Assembly (NCBI GenBank): GCA_964030785.1
Contig: OZ034975.1
Coordinates: forward strand, 46,917,069-46,981,068
DNA length: 64,000 nt
DNA from: Siderastrea siderea
Taxonomy: Eukaryota; Cnidaria; Anthozoa; Scleractinia; Rhizangiidae
Direction of reading: 5' to 3'
The position numbers were made by a program, and so were the translations under genes. Below the pieces are notes generated by a model that worked only from the letters and a program-made list of their open reading frames with translations, had not been told where the DNA came from and did no database searches. Positions 21,841 through 36,100 of this stretch are shown here, one piece after another. The number at the start of each line of letters is the position of its first letter. Within the stretch, counting starts at the first letter, position 1.

Positions 21841-24265
21841 AATGACTACATGGTCATAGGTCATACGCCATGGGGAAATGCGGTCCATGTAGAAGTTAAG
21901 TCCGAAAGTTGTCGTTGTACGCACACCACAACCCAAGGAAAATGACCCAGGCTTTGTCACGTTAAATGGATTTATTTCCTTGATAAATGCGATGAGGTCG
22001 ACTGAAATTACAATTACATAAATCTACATTACTAACATGCACGAGAGCGGTAACAACACGCGATGATAAATTGAACTACGAGAATCGCACGTTAGCGATC
22101 TGGCACGTGAAAATCTTGATTGTATAAACTAAATAACTAAGAAAAACAAAGACTAACTTACCAACGTTACAGGGTTAATGTCCTTAAGGAATCTTGAAAT
22201 CTTTCTTCAGTTTAGCGATAGTCGTTCTGAGGTCTTCACTCTTTGCGCGCGTTACTAAAACTAAACTCATATGAATCGAACTAATTGTTTTGACACGAAA
22301 TACTCGCCACGTGTAACAAAAGTCACGAAATGTAACCTTATACAATCACAAACCTAACTGCGCCTTCATAGCAGCGGTAACAGGTTTTATTCCGACGTAT
22401 TTCGGGTTTGTTTGTCTCGAAGAGAACAGCTGTTCTTTAGAAATGATGAGCTTTTAGGGTAACATAAATTTTTGGCTATCGTGCTCACCTAGTACAAATC
22501 TTTTCGGGCTGTAAACACTCACTCATACCCGTTTTTTTTTCTTGACCCTGAGGGCACCGTTCCAGCAGTTTTTGGTTATTTTCCAACACCATCCGTGGTC
22601 AAACGAGTTCCTCCTCAGCTTACCCAGATGTTTACAAAACTTAGTTTGCCTATGAAACCGTTTAATATATTTGCTTAGCATCTGAGATGACAAATAAACC
22701 TAAACATCAAGGGTATTTCTTTGTCCTATATCGCATATCTATACCCTAATCTCATATCCAGATACCTGTCCTGTTGATACTTGCTGTGGGAACTTTGGGG
22801 ACAAGATGAACACTCTCTGAACACCACTCATTTTTCTCGTCCCTGCAAATTTGGCCAGTTGTGTTTTGTGACAATGTTATCCCAGTTCACCTATGACAAC
22901 ATGTAGTCAACCTATAATTACTGGTTATCCTTGGGGAATGGTTAAGCCGATGACATGTAAGGTACCTGCTTAGCCAAAAATTTTGAAATTTTGGTAACAG
23001 CAACTGCAATTATCATAATTGCTAAAATGCATTTAATTTTATGATATTTCCACTCCAAGCAGAGAAAGTGGTTTCCGAAGATACAATGTTCAGTAAATAT
23101 TGAGTTGTGCATTTCACTTCCGTTATCGACTAAACTGCTGATGCAGAATAGTCACTTTCGTCTCGACTCACTTATTCACGTCACGTACGATCGCCAAACC
23201 TGGTCTTCTTGCTTACACTGCTTCTTTGTTTTTTCCTTGATAACTTTGTGTCTGGCATTGCAATATGGTCATTTTCTTTCCTGGCGGAGCCATCTAAATG
23301 AAGTGCTCAGGTTACGGGTCACGGGTCAGTTATGGCTCATGCTGCGATCAACAAAGCAAGTCCATGGAGACTAGGGTTAAGGGCAACTGGTCAACATCAC
23401 CTACCAGAGTGTAGAGGGGGGGGTTTTTGCTGAAAATGTACCACTGTACAGCTGACCTGTCAGAGCCCCTATCCCATTATATTTTATTCTGTGGCCAATT
23501 ATAGCCCTCATCTTAGTAACTTCTTTGCAAACGCGATCCTTAAACACGGGATTCGCAGAGTGCTGTTTTCGTCTCCTGCTAATAGAAAAGAAATAATTTT
23601 CTGTTGTGTTTTCAGTGGTGTTCCTTGCTTTCTGTACTAGGCTGCACTTAATCCAAAATCGATCACTTGAATGACCGACGACTGAGTGAAACATTGGCCC
23701 GACCATCCCTTAGTACAGTGGAATCCCGATATGTGTTCGTTATTCCTATTTCCTTTGCAAAAAGGGAAATAAGAATAGCAACTCAAGTGCATTCTTTTAC
23801 CACCACACGCTTAGTGGTTGACCGCTACTGAACTTAGAGCACGTCTTTACACATTTACCAATAAGAGTGACGAAAAAATCCATTAATACACAAAATAATC
23901 ATCAGTACAGTACAAATTCGAACTATTAGTTACTTGCAAGAAATGCGGACAAGGTACCGTTTTTCATAAATGGTTTTGTGTCATTCCAGTTCAATCATGA
24001 AAAGCGTAACTGTTCATCTTATTTATAAAAAGAAAAGACTCGTTGCATGACAAAGCAAAATGAATATTTTGTTGTGCATCACTTACTTCCCTTAAATACG
24101 GATTGTCAAAAATATAATACGTCCTTAGTCAAAGGTTTTTCAGCACTTGGAAGCATTGAGTGTAACAAATCATTATTTCCGTTTTTAGTATTTTTGTTTG
24201 CCTTTGTAAGCGTTGTCGTTAAATGCAGTTTTCTCTGAAACTAATAGCTTTACTTGAATATATAT
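21841..24265. other. Intergenic, no gene seen
   Basis: AT-rich DNA with weak, short frames only. It contains one copy of a dispersed repeat (22,541-22,640; see separate entry). The frames at 23,105 and 23,401 show no domain or splice context I recognise. Confidence 0.4.
22541..22640 (+). repeat. Dispersed repeat, copy 1 of 3
   Basis: Contains CAGCAGTTTTTGGTTA, TTTTCCAACACCATCCGTGG and TCAAACGAGTTCC. The same blocks occur in the same order and strand at 28,602-28,700 and 29,536-29,625. Family unknown. Confidence 0.6.
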
Positions 24266-25422
24266 CTATATATCAGTTATTCCGTAGCACTTGAACTTTC
24301 CCAGAGTGTAGTTGCCCTTCTCATCAATATTGCCATATGTCCCTGTATCTCCAAACCTGAGCTCTTTTACTGGAAGTTGTGACTTGTCAGTGAGGAGACC
24401 GCTGTCTTCGCGCCATACTGCGTCATTCTTATCACAGTTACAACGAGCACTGGAGTCTGCACATGAGTTGGTCATTCCGCATGCGCACTTGTTACTAACA
24501 GGAGAGGCTCCACCCCAGTACTTCATCTTGCTTGAATCACGTGACACCCACCAGCTATCAGGGTTGCCTCCAAACCAAAATCCAGAGTGATAGCATTCAT
24601 ATTTGATGAATTGTTCACAGTGTGTAGAGACGTCAGTAAGTTTGGCCAGCTGAGACAAGCTTGCTCCTGAGTAGTGAATACCCCGTGAGTATTCACCTGC
24701 ACTCTCATATCCATCCACTAATGTTCTATATTCACTGTCGTGACTGACAACTGTCACGCCAACTCCATTCTTGTCACGCATATCGCAGTAGACTGTAAAC
24801 GGTGCCAGACCTCCCTCACCGTCCGGATCAATGACGTAATTTCCGCTAGAACTACTGACATATTTTCGTATCACAGAACAGGAAGGGATAAATGGAGTCT
24901 TTATCTCCACACTTGATTCGATTGTTGTCAGAGCATTGCTCGCTCTACAGGTGTATAATCCAACGTGTTTTTTTTTCACACTAGGAATAACCAGTGTGTT
25001 GTTTGGTAGAAAGTTCCAGCCAACAGGAAGTGATGGCTTTCCGCCCTTTAGCCACGTGACTGTAGGTTTCAGACCACTCTCGGCCACACACGGCAGACGC
25101 AGAGGAGACCCGAGGGACGGATTTATCCGCCTAGGAGGACGAAGCAGAAACCTCAAACGAGAAAAAACCACCATCTGCACTGCAATGTCAGCGCTTCCCA
25201 GAATATTCTCTGCTTTACACACGTATATTCCTCCGTCCTCCCTTTTCACGTTGTATATTGTCAAGGCTCCATTCTTCACCGCAGTTCTATCAGGTAGACT
25301 ACCAATCGATTTTGACCACGTGATGTTGGGTTGCGGCTGACCAGTAGCATTGCAGGCGATGGTGACATTTTGTCCTTCCTCGACCATCAGTCGACTGGAG
25401 GACAGAAACAGCCGAGGAGCAA
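24266..25422 (-). CDS. Ig-Ig-fibrinogen-like (CNTNAP-type) large exon
   Basis: One open exon from an acceptor (TTTCAACAG, exon start 25,422, phase 1) to a stop at 24,266. Order: Ig domain 1 (NVTIACNATG ... GGIYVCKAEN), Ig domain 2 (LRLPCVAESG ... VGLYTCRASN), then a fibrinogen-like domain. That domain matches CNTNAP proteins (FTVYCDM, GFWFGGNPDSWWVSRD, CACGMTNSC, CNCD, GLLTDKSQLPV, FGDTG). It is extracellular and adhesive by family. It is the intact counterpart of the broken copy at 13,384-14,140. No signal peptide, membrane anchor or collagen exon is found upstream on the minus strand up to 33 kb, so its 5' exons are missing or remote. Functionality is therefore uncertain. Confidence 0.8.
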
Positions 25423-25733
25423 CTGTTGAAACACAGTGACATAGAATAGTTTGTAATGGGGCTTTATCTAATTCCATTGTACTTGTATTAATTAATTGTC
25501 CTGCAATTGCCTTAGAATAAGCATAAAGTAAACAAGAAAGCCCAATGGGCATTTTAACTGACTGTTCTGACCCACACCACCCCCAGGTTAACAAATGTTA
25601 GCGCGATCCCGTATTCATACGAACTATTGTGACGAAAAGTGTGACTGTGTGACACAATATTGTGACTATAGCGTTACTGGATGACGTAATGTTTTAACTC
25701 TGATTACTCAGCTTATCAAGGTTATCACGCAAT

Positions 25734-26722
25734 GGGCAATTCCAGAAAATATCCATACACCACGACGGACGGCTTTTTGGAATTCCGAGGGCAAGGGGGG
25801 GTTCTTTGAACTGGAATTCTGAAGGCATGGGGGGGTACTTACATTTGGAATTCTGAAGGCATGGGGGGGTACTTACATTTGGAATTCTGAAGGCTTAAAA
25901 CTTTAAATTTTGTGGACGTTACCAGTTCGTAAATGAAGCACGACCGAACGACGCGACACTGATGACGACCGCGAAAGTGCAGGATACAAGAGAAGCATCC
26001 ATAGATCTGGCATGTGTTGAAGAAAGCCGATAAAACTTGGGTTGTACATCAAATTCATGAATTTCTTGATGATGAATTTCAGATTAATAAAATACGAACA
26101 GATCTTTGTTCGCGTATGTACAGTAAACATCGCTCTCGTCGGCTGGACGGCGAAAACTCGCACCAGTCCCTTGCTTCTTTATTTAGGAACGCCTGCTTGA
26201 TTTTGTACTTTGAGAGAGACACAAAAATACAAAAATATGCCCAGCAAGAAATTGGATTGGGCGCAACTGCTGACCCTGCAGGCTCAAATTCAATATGGCG
26301 GATGTGTTAGGGCACGCGATCGCCTTCGATCGTAATATCTTCCGAGTGTACAAACTTATATCACACAATATTTTAATTTTAATGTTCTGTAGCAGTTTGG
26401 TATAATGTAAAATTTCAGTAGGCTGTAGCTGTTGCACAAAGGTAAGCAGAAATCATTTTTTTCCAATTTTTTCCCACAAAAGTGGAGTGATGTGAAACCG
26501 ATTGACGTAAAATAGCCCAAGTTGGGCATTTTGTGAACACATTTGGTAATTCCGAAGGGTTTGAGGAAAAAAGGGAAATTCCGAGGGGGAGGGGGGGGGG
26601 TTAACGATTATGGAATTCTGAGGGCATGGGGGGGTAACGCATTTTGGAATTTCCGAAGGCAAGGGGGGGTTAAAATATTGAAGCCGTCCGTCGTGGTGTA
26701 TGGATATTTTCTGGAATTGCCC
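25734..26722. mobile_element. 989-bp non-autonomous TIR element with G-rich subterminal repeats
   Basis: Near-identical terminal inverted repeats of about 45 bp (25,734-25,778 and 26,680-26,722), starting GGGCAATTCCAGAAAATATC. They are flanked by AAT on both sides, a possible 3-bp duplication. Inside both ends lie repeated units of GGAATTCYGARGGCA followed by a run of G. No transposase. A 3-bp duplication would fit PIF/Harbinger, but this is tentative. Confidence 0.75.
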
Positions 26723-26725
26723 AAT

Positions 26726-27690
26726 GTCGCTATCATTCGTCGCACTTCGTGCACACGCTTTAAACAAATGAATACTGATGTCTAGTCTCTCACCCGCCGC
26801 CGTAACCTGCACTCGTGTCGTTAGGATCTGAATGGAGCCCTTGCCTGAAGGCTGAAACATTTGTCGTGAATGCCTAAGGGCCGTACTCAACGATATCACG
26901 GTTTAAGAACGATTTATTTCTCCAGGTAAAGCCACAGGTTTTCTCCTGGAGAAAGAGTCGTACAGAGGTCACTGCTTACAAACAAACAAAGTTCTCAAGT
27001 TACAAAAAGTGAACAAGTTGAGTCGGAATTCGTAACCACTTAGTTAAGTTGAAAACCGAAAGGATCTTTTCTAAAAACAAACGAAATATGGTAAAACGAA
27101 ACAAACTTAATATGTGCTAGAATTGCAAAATTCAGAGTGGTGCTTTCTCTTCTCTGTGATGTAACGATTCCGCTGTCATAAAGTTATTTAACGTGCAAGG
27201 GTCACGATTCGACGAGTCCTTCTTTACCACGCGGTGAAATATTTATTTGCCTTAGGTAAAGTTGAATGTATTGGCAAGAATTGAATTGAACTTAATTGCA
27301 CGTGTGTTGTATGTAAGATACGCTACCTAAACTGCTGCCACATTGTTAACAGCAATTTATTTGTGTCATGTAAGTAACGAGCGTAGAGATACAAGTAGCA
27401 ATACCTTTGTTGCGCATGCGTTGTATGTAAGACACTAACCGCTACTTAAACCGCTACCACAAGGCTAATAGCGGTTTGTCTGTGTGTAATAAGTATGGAA
27501 CGTTAACGTTAGAGTGAATTCGTACAACCAGGTTTTAAATGTTAATGAGCTGTGCGTTATATTCTAATGAGCTGTTACAGTGAAGGAAAGATAGACATGA
27601 CAGTTTTATTACGAATTACAAAATGAATTCAATTGTTTATAATACATCAGCAGCACTTGTGAGTGAGTACAAAGTCAAACCAAGAAGTGT
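26726..27690. other. Intergenic with one imperfect direct repeat
   Basis: No gene seen. A segment of about 85-90 bp starting GTTGTATGTAAGA is repeated (about 27,306 and 27,420), with shared CTACCTAAACTGCT-like and CAGCAATTT/AGCGGTTT blocks. Confidence 0.4.
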
Positions 27691-27693
27691 TAA

Positions 27694-28094
27694 GACGGAT
27701 TCCGCTCAACGTTCGAGCAATAAGTGCAAAAAATATTAACCAAAAAACTACTCATAGCACGGTAACATTTTAAATGCTATTTGAAACATCTCACTCTAGT
27801 TCACTTGCCCAAGTGACCCCGCGATAAAATTCTCAAGCATTCTCAAGAAAATTAATTTCAAATCTCGTAAAAGTATGCTAAAAACGGGCGCCATTTTGTT
27901 TTGAACTGACATGAAGCGTCTTTTTAATTGAAATATGGATAACTTCAAATCCAATTTTCTCTCGCGGGGTCAGCTTGGGAGCAAAAGTAACGATAAGTTC
28001 TTCTTATCTGTTCTCAAAATGTGACAGTGCTGCAAGTATTTTTTTGGTAACTTAATTTTTGCACTTACTGCTCGAACGTTGAGCGGAAATCGTC
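27694..28094. mobile_element. 401-bp TTAA-flanked MITE
   Basis: Flanked by TTAA (27,690-27,693 and 28,095-28,098). The inverted ends, about 60 bp, start GACGGATTCCGCTCAACG on the left and GACGATTTCCGCTCAACG in reverse complement on the right. TTAA duplications occur in the piggyBac and Kolobok superfamilies. Non-coding. Confidence 0.75.
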
Positions 28095-28601
28095 TTAATT
28101 CAAGCATTTTTTATTAGCCTGCACAAAATGAAACAGAGTACTGGCGTGTCGGGGCAGAACATTTACAGGCGTTTGAGTTTTTTTTTAAGGGGGGGGGGCA
28201 TTTTTTCTGTTTTTGTTCATTTAAAGAAGAAACCAAGTACATTCTACTGTAAAAGAGCGAGAGAAATTAAAGTCATTCGCTTGGGATTGGAGTTTTTTGC
28301 GATTCACACATCTACTGTTTTATTTTGTTTTATTGTTACAGCTCATTAGCATAGAAAACCGGGTTATATGAATTCACTTTATTGTAGAAGAAACGTTGTT
28401 GGTGCGATGCGACACAGTTCAATTTTGTTTACCTTGCGTGACGAAATCATGACGTAACGTCTGCATGACGTCATAACCGGAACCGGAAGTTTGAGGTAAT
28501 CGTCAGGAGAAAACCGGACGTTTATGGAGACTGTGTTTGCCGAGACAAAACCGGATAACACAAAGGCAAGTGACCAAAAAAACAAAAACCTGGCCCAATT
28601 T

Positions 28602-28700
28602 CCCTTGACCCTCAGGGACAGTATTTCAGCAGTTTTTGGTTAGTGTCCAACACAGTCCATGACAAATCGAGTTCCGGTTCACCTAATTCGAAATACAAAT
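28602..28700 (+). repeat. Dispersed repeat, copy 2 of 3
   Basis: Blocks CAGCAGTTTTTGGTTA, GTCCAACAC and GAGTTCC match the copy at 22,541-22,640 with mismatches. Confidence 0.5.
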
Positions 28701-28924
28701 AGACACGTTTGTATTTAGTCCCACATGCTAATTCCCCATCGTGCACGCAAGCCTAACGGCTGTTTCTTGCGCTAATACATCTCACGGTGTAGTTTCTAGC
28801 AAAAGAAAAGTTCACCCCCGTTTTTCCTCGCTCAAACGCTCGCATTATGGTTTGTCCAGATCTGAGAAACGGTGTACGAGCCGCAGCACCGATTTTAAGT
28901 GTAACTGATGATTTGTTGGAAAAG

Positions 28925-29006
<82 letters not shown>
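28925..29006. repeat. (AAT)n microsatellite
   Basis: About 27 uninterrupted AAT units. It sits at the 3' end of a minus-strand LINE fragment and probably started as that element's (TTA)n tail. Long poly-Ile and poly-Leu frames here are artefacts of the repeat. Confidence 0.95.
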
Positions 29007-29007
<1 letters not shown>

Positions 29008-29500
29008 GACTTTATTAGTAGTGCATCCACGAGGTGGCTCTTCGCCTACTAATTCTAGTTACAATGTGCACTAACTACAGTCTGTTTTTACACAAAATTA
29101 AGATTTCAATTAAGAAAAGGATATATACAATAAATTAAAAATATGTACAGCAGCCTAAGATACAATATTGGAAAATGAAATTCGATACATTGGTTTTTTA
29201 ACGAAAAAAAAAGCACAACAAATTAATTCATAAAGCATCAGTTGTACGGCTTCTGCTTTTGGAGAACATAAGTTTCTTCGCTAACCTAACGAACTTGTTA
29301 TAGTCACATTCTTGCCTTAGCTAATCAGGTAACATATTGAATAATCTAGCTGCCGAGTCCTGGAAATTGCCGCTTTCAGTTGGAATAGCCAACTTTGGTG
29401 CTTCAAGAGATCGTAAATTATAAACACTGACAGTATGTAATTTAAGGCGCAAGTAATTAGGCCGAGCAACATCGTAGAGGGCCTTATGCGTGCTCACCTA
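29007..29500 (-). mobile_element. 5'-truncated LINE 3' end (CR1/Jockey-like RT tail)
   Basis: On the minus strand the sequence translates, with one stop, to an RT C-terminal tail (VYNLRSLEAPKLAIP, SAARLFNMLPD, FVRLAKKLMF). It resembles the LR..LxVP ... FSxxAxxLWNSLP tail of CR1/Jockey-type LINEs. It is followed by a short 3' UTR and a (TTA)n tail. Only the last 90 codons or so remain. Confidence 0.6.
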
Positions 29501-29535
29501 GGAGGAATTTGGTGGTTTATAAACACTTCCTCATT

Positions 29536-29625
29536 TAACAGGGCGGTCTTCTAGCAATTTTTGGCTATTTTCCAACATCGTCCGTGATCAAACGACTTCC
29601 GCTTCAGCTTGTCCGGGAGTTTAAA
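29536..29625 (+). repeat. Dispersed repeat, copy 3 of 3
   Basis: Contains AGCAATTTTTGGCTATTTTC, CAACATCGTCCGTGATCAAA and a CTTCAGCTTGTCC segment. These match copies 1 and 2. Confidence 0.55.
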
Positions 29626-29647
29626 AATTCGTTCACCCATCAAACTC

Positions 29648-29803
29648 TAGCCTGCATAGTAAGCGTTTCCGTGAGGTTTCAGAGCAAAAAAGTCCGAAGA
29701 ACGCACTCGCCCCATTTTCGCGCGGCTAAAACTTCGAAAATCCCTTTCTTCGGACTTTTTTTTTGCTCTGAAGACCCCACGGAAACGCTTGCTAGGCAGG
29801 CTA
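29648..29803. mobile_element. Palindromic MITE with TAGCCTG ends and 9-bp duplication
   Basis: Arms start TAGCCTGC and end GCAGGCTA; the inner arms share AAGCGTTTCCGTG. It is flanked by ATCAAACTC (29,639-29,647) and ATCAAGCTC (29,804-29,812), a 9-bp duplication with one change. The 9-bp duplication suggests Mutator-like mobilisation. It shares end sequence with the MITE at 32,078. Confidence 0.75.
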
Positions 29804-29865
29804 ATCAAGCTCTTTAGTTGTGCTAATTATCAGAGGACCATCTAAGGTAAGCTAAGCCAAGTGCT

Positions 29866-30176
29866 ATTAAATGTAAAGAAGACCATCGCAGTTATAGACG
29901 CAACTTTTGCAGTTGCAAAAAGAAAGCCCGAACAAAAAAATTCAGGCTTGTACGGTATTCGAACCCTTGACTTCTGTAATACCGGTGCAGCGCTCTAACC
30001 AATTGAGTTAACAAGCAACTGGAAGCTGATCATTAAGTCGGTTCGCTATAAACCCCTGAAGGATGAAGATGAAATGATGAATATATGGATATCATATATT
30101 TAAACTGCGGGACTGAGAATTAAATGTAAAGAAGACCATCGCAGCTATAGACGCAACTTTTGCAGTTGCCAAGTGC
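29866..30176 (-). mobile_element. tRNA-derived SINE with 12-bp target duplication
   Basis: Flanked by AAGCCAAGTGCT (29,854-29,865 and 30,177-30,188). On the minus strand it has a tRNA-like head with box A (CTCAATTGGTTAGAGC) and box B (GGGTTCGAATACC). A conserved tail follows (CAAGCCTGAATTTTTT ... GCAACTGCAAAAGTTGC ... CTGCGATGGTCTTC). The tail's last 50 bases occur twice (29,866-29,920 and about 30,116-30,170), so the copy is partly duplicated. The same family occurs at 38,595. Confidence 0.8.
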
Positions 30177-30188
30177 AAGCCAAGTGCT

Positions 30189-32068
<1,880 letters not shown>

Positions 32069-32077
32069 TCTGAAGTG

Positions 32078-32364
32078 TAGCCTGAGAAAACAGCCGACGT
32101 TTCGTGAGTTGCGACTTGAGCCCTCGGAAAACGACGTCTGAGAGCGCAGAAATTCCATACTGATGACGGGTCACTACCCAGATCTAGGTAGTGCTTTTGA
32201 TTGGTTGAAACGAAATTCCCTCGCGTTTCAACCAATCAGAAGCACTACCTAGATCTGGGTAGTGACGCGTCATCAGTATGGAATTGATGCGCTCGTTACT
32301 CGGACGTCGTTTTGCGAGGGCTCAAGTGGCGACCTCGCGAGACGTCGGCTGTTTTCTCAGGCTA
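32078..32364. mobile_element. Palindromic MITE (287 bp), 9-bp duplication TCTGAAGTG
   Basis: Inverted ends TAGCCTGAGAAAACAGCCGA. The whole element is one imperfect palindrome centred near 32,222 (CACTACCTAGATCTGGGTAG arms). TCTGAAGTG lies at 32,069-32,077 and 32,365-32,373. A 9-bp duplication is typical of Mutator-like elements. Confidence 0.85.
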
Positions 32365-32412
32365 TCTGAAGTGCGGAGAAGTTCGAAAGCCTAAAAAAAG
32401 TATGTATTTCAC

Positions 32413-32418
<6 letters not shown>

Positions 32419-32443
<25 letters not shown>

Positions 32444-32661
32444 TAACTTTTCGGGCCCGGAAAGCTATTTAATGTGCGCGATGTTTACATTAACGACTCA
32501 AATTTTGCTGGTTATTAAAAGCTGAGCAATAAAATTCTAAGTTGATAAAACAAGTCGGGCTGATATGTGGGCTAAGAACTACGCCAAAGTACTATAGATT
32601 CTGATTTTAAAATATAGCTCCGGGCCCGAAAAGTTACCGGGACTTTCGAGAAACGGGCCCC
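32419..32661. mobile_element. Palindromic MITE with GGGGCCCGTTTCTCGAAAG ends
   Basis: Arms GGGGCCCGTTTCTCGAAAG at 32,419 and its reverse complement ending at 32,661, with inner arms TTTTCGGGCCCGGA and its complement. A possible 5-bp CCAGG duplication lies at the edges. Confidence 0.75.
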
Positions 32662-33173
32662 AGGTATGAAATTGGAATTGGAAATTTGCATACTTCCATT
32701 CGACCAAAAATTCCGGTTTGAAATTTCGAAAATTTCACGTGGGCAAATGGAACAGTTACAAGCCAGCCCGGTTGGACCGAACCGTTCCATTCAGTTTCGG
32801 ACGGAAATTTCCAGAAATTTACTACAGAGAAGTACTGGAAACCGAAATTGTTTCGAATGGAACAGTTATTTCCGATCAGAACCATCCAACCGAAAAAAGC
32901 GGTCCACCTACAAAGGTGGACTTTTTTCCTAAACTTTTCCGGTCGGACAGAACCGTTCCATTCAGTTTCGGACCGGATGTTGAACCGATCATTCAAAATA
33001 GCGTGACCTATGAAGTGCCGGGTGAAGTTTTACCTACATGTCGTGACAAAAATTACGGTAAATCATCCTTCGCAAATCACTCATCAGTTGGGGTTCGCTG
33101 TGAGCGGGAAACAAAGAAACTCATTGTGTGTACCCGATGTTTGCAAGTGCGTAGTTGTGTAGTGTGTTTTACC
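32662..33173 (+). promoter_or_regulatory. Upstream region of the collagen-Ig-WAP gene, with repeats
   Basis: Holds two direct copies of GAACCGTTCCATTCAGTTTC (about 32,779 and 32,950) and an E-box context TTTCACGTGGG (about 32,735). No clear TATA box. The first exon's ATG at 33,174 has a good Kozak context (ACCATGT). The promoter role is inferred from position only. Confidence 0.3.
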
Positions 33174-36100
33174 ATGTTTTCCAAATTGAAGCTTGGACTA
33201 AGCAACTCGGTGAATGTCGTTAGCTTGATTATTTTAGCCGTAACTTTACTGCTTGTTTTTGCTGGATTTGTACGCATTGAGATTAAACTGAATGAACAAG
33301 AAACCAAGCTGGCCGCTGTCGAGCGAATTTGCATTGAACGGACTCCAAAATTGTCGCCAGAATTGAAAGGTAAGAAAATGAGTTTTGTTTTTTTATAGTT
33401 CACTTGCTCGGACTGTGGGTTGTGTAAATATTCCGACGTCGTTTTGTGCTGCTATCTGGCGTCATTACATTAACAGACTCAGCGATATACTGTAAACCGA
33501 TCGCGTACAACTATTTTCAAAAAAATTTAATGCTGGGAACCACAGCCAACCAACCACCCCTGCTCCACATGGCTCCCACTCCTGTACGCTGAGCATGGGG
33601 AATTCCCATACAAAAGAGACAAAGGCGCTCGTATTAAAGCATTAACAGATGCTGTGTGTCAGCTCTGTAAGCCCAGCTCTCATCCGAGGGGAGGTAAGGA
33701 ATCTCAAGAGGGTCAAACACAGGATTAGAGCATGGATTGGTATGACGCAGGATGGCGGGTCGGGACAAACGTTACAGAAAGTACAACGTACCACAGCGCT
33801 GATTTTAAGAACGGCCCAAAGTGCAACACGACTTCTTTGTGTTCCTTAAATAACTACCAGAACTACGCCTGGTGACTGTTAAAGGCTTCTTATTGTTTTC
33901 CCCAAGGAAAGACCAGTTACCAGGTCAAGGAAAATATCATCAGGAACCGTCGCACCGGGGCTGGGATTGCAGTGTCTAATGGCAGTGCTGCTGATCAGAA
34001 CTTAGTAGCCGCCAGCAAACTAATGGAAATAAGAAAAGAAATCAAGGATGATCTACAGAGAATGAAGGAGGAGAACTCACGTGTCTGCAGAACAGCTCTC
34101 GGCTCAGTAAGTAAAACACTGTTATTAGAGACTTGAGAACATTGCTTTTGAGCAGCACCAAATGAAAACACTGGATACTTTGATAACGTTCATTTGAATG
34201 GCTACACTTAAGGATTTCTATCACCGACTGACGCGCTCGCGGGCTCACACGTTATGCCTACTTTGTACGTCAAAATAAACAGTACCAAAGGAAAGTACTG
34301 CTCAGTAGCTTTCATTTGAATGGTTACACTTAAGGATTTCATCCACAGACTCAAAAGTTAGAACCACCTTGTACAACATAATAAACAGTACCACAGGAAA
34401 GTACTGCTCAGTAGCTTTCATTTGAATGGTTACACTTAAGGATTTTATCCACGAACTCAAAAGTTAGACTTACCTTGTACAGCATGATAAACAGTACCAC
34501 AGGAAAGTACTGCTGCTCAATAGCTTTCATTTGGGTAGTCATAATTCAGGATTTCACCCGTAGAACTAACACGAGCAGTTAAACCTTCTAGAAAGATTGA
34601 AATCCGACAGTGGCTATTTTATTGAATTTTCAGAAGTGTCTTCGAGGACCGCCCGGCGAACCCGGCTCAAAGGGGGATAAAGGAGACAAGGGCGACTTGG
34701 GGATTCCAGGAGCCACCGGTATTAAAGGGGAAAAAGGAGATAAGGGAATTCAGGGACCTCCAGGAATACCCGGTCAGTCAAAGAGTCCTGACTATCAGCA
34801 AGTGGGCTCCCCACGGGTCGAAGTGTTTCCGTCAATTTTGACCGTGAATGAAAATCAGACGGCTAGGTTTCACTGTGCTGCTACAGGTAAGTACAGACAA
34901 ATGTACAAAGGTTCTAAAAGGAGACATGAATAAAAATGTCTTCATCATCTCTTTGGTCTTACTTCTTATCTTAACTTGGAGCCGCATGATGTGGCGCTAT
35001 TTTGGAAGAAACGTTTGGGACACTAAGCCTCCGTTTTAATTAAACAAGGGTAATATATGTTCCCCTCCCCCTCCCCATGCAAAGAACAACGTCGAGACTC
35101 AAGAATCAAACTTGGTTCGGGCATCTCTTTCTATTATGGACTTAATTTGGGGGGGGGGGGGAGATAGGATGTGTAAAGTGCAATTTAATACTTATACTAT
35201 CGGAGACTTTCAAATTGCTCACAAAAAAGCTATAATCATTGAAATTTTTCGTGAAGCAATTGCCGATTATTACTCTACCATATAAGGTATACATAAATAC
35301 AAAGCGCAAAGGGTATGAATTGTAAGCTTTCTCGGCTCTGAAATAGGATACGGATTTTGACCATTTTGGTCTGAAGTACGGTTTGTTTTTCCAAATGATC
35401 TGAATTGAGGTCAACTACATGGATTACGACCACTGATTTGGCTCGGTAGGTTTTCGAACTTTTAAATTTGGGTTCATAGCGAAAAACTGGAACAACGATT
35501 TTTCTGAAAAATTGGATTGAAATATATCAGGTACGAAGAGTCAGATCAGTAAATTTTGAGATTCTTGCAGACTATGGCATGTCTTCGTACTCTTTGACAC
35601 ATTTTCTCCTTTGTACCACAGGTGACCCCAAACCTGTCATAGCGTGGCGTAAGGACGGTACGGTGCTACGAAATGGACGCAAATACAGCGTTCTACGCAG
35701 TGGCGAGCTGATAATTAGACATGCGCAGTACAATGACAGTGGAGCTTATGAGTGTGTGGCGCGGACGAACCGGGAACGAGTGGAGACCCTATCAGAACTT
35801 GTGGTCAGAGGTAAAGTTCAAGTTAAACTTACAGGTTAAGTTAAAATTTAATAATACCTTCACAGATACAGTAGATAGAGAAGGAAAAAATTGAAACGGA
35901 AACTGAATTACCATTGAAGGTTTAATCTGGGTTTATTCTTACTTACACAAGTAAGAGCGTGTATGAAGAACATATATTCCACACAGCTGAACGTCGGGGC
36001 TGTGTAACCCGCGAATACAGCCACCTCTCATCACTCCCGGCCGCTAGGGGCACTGCGCGATGAGGAGCGGCCGGGAGCGATGAGACCGGCGGCTGTATTC

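Noticed and set aside
28845..29074. Poly-Ile and poly-Leu frames
   Set aside because: Pure products of the (AAT)n microsatellite.
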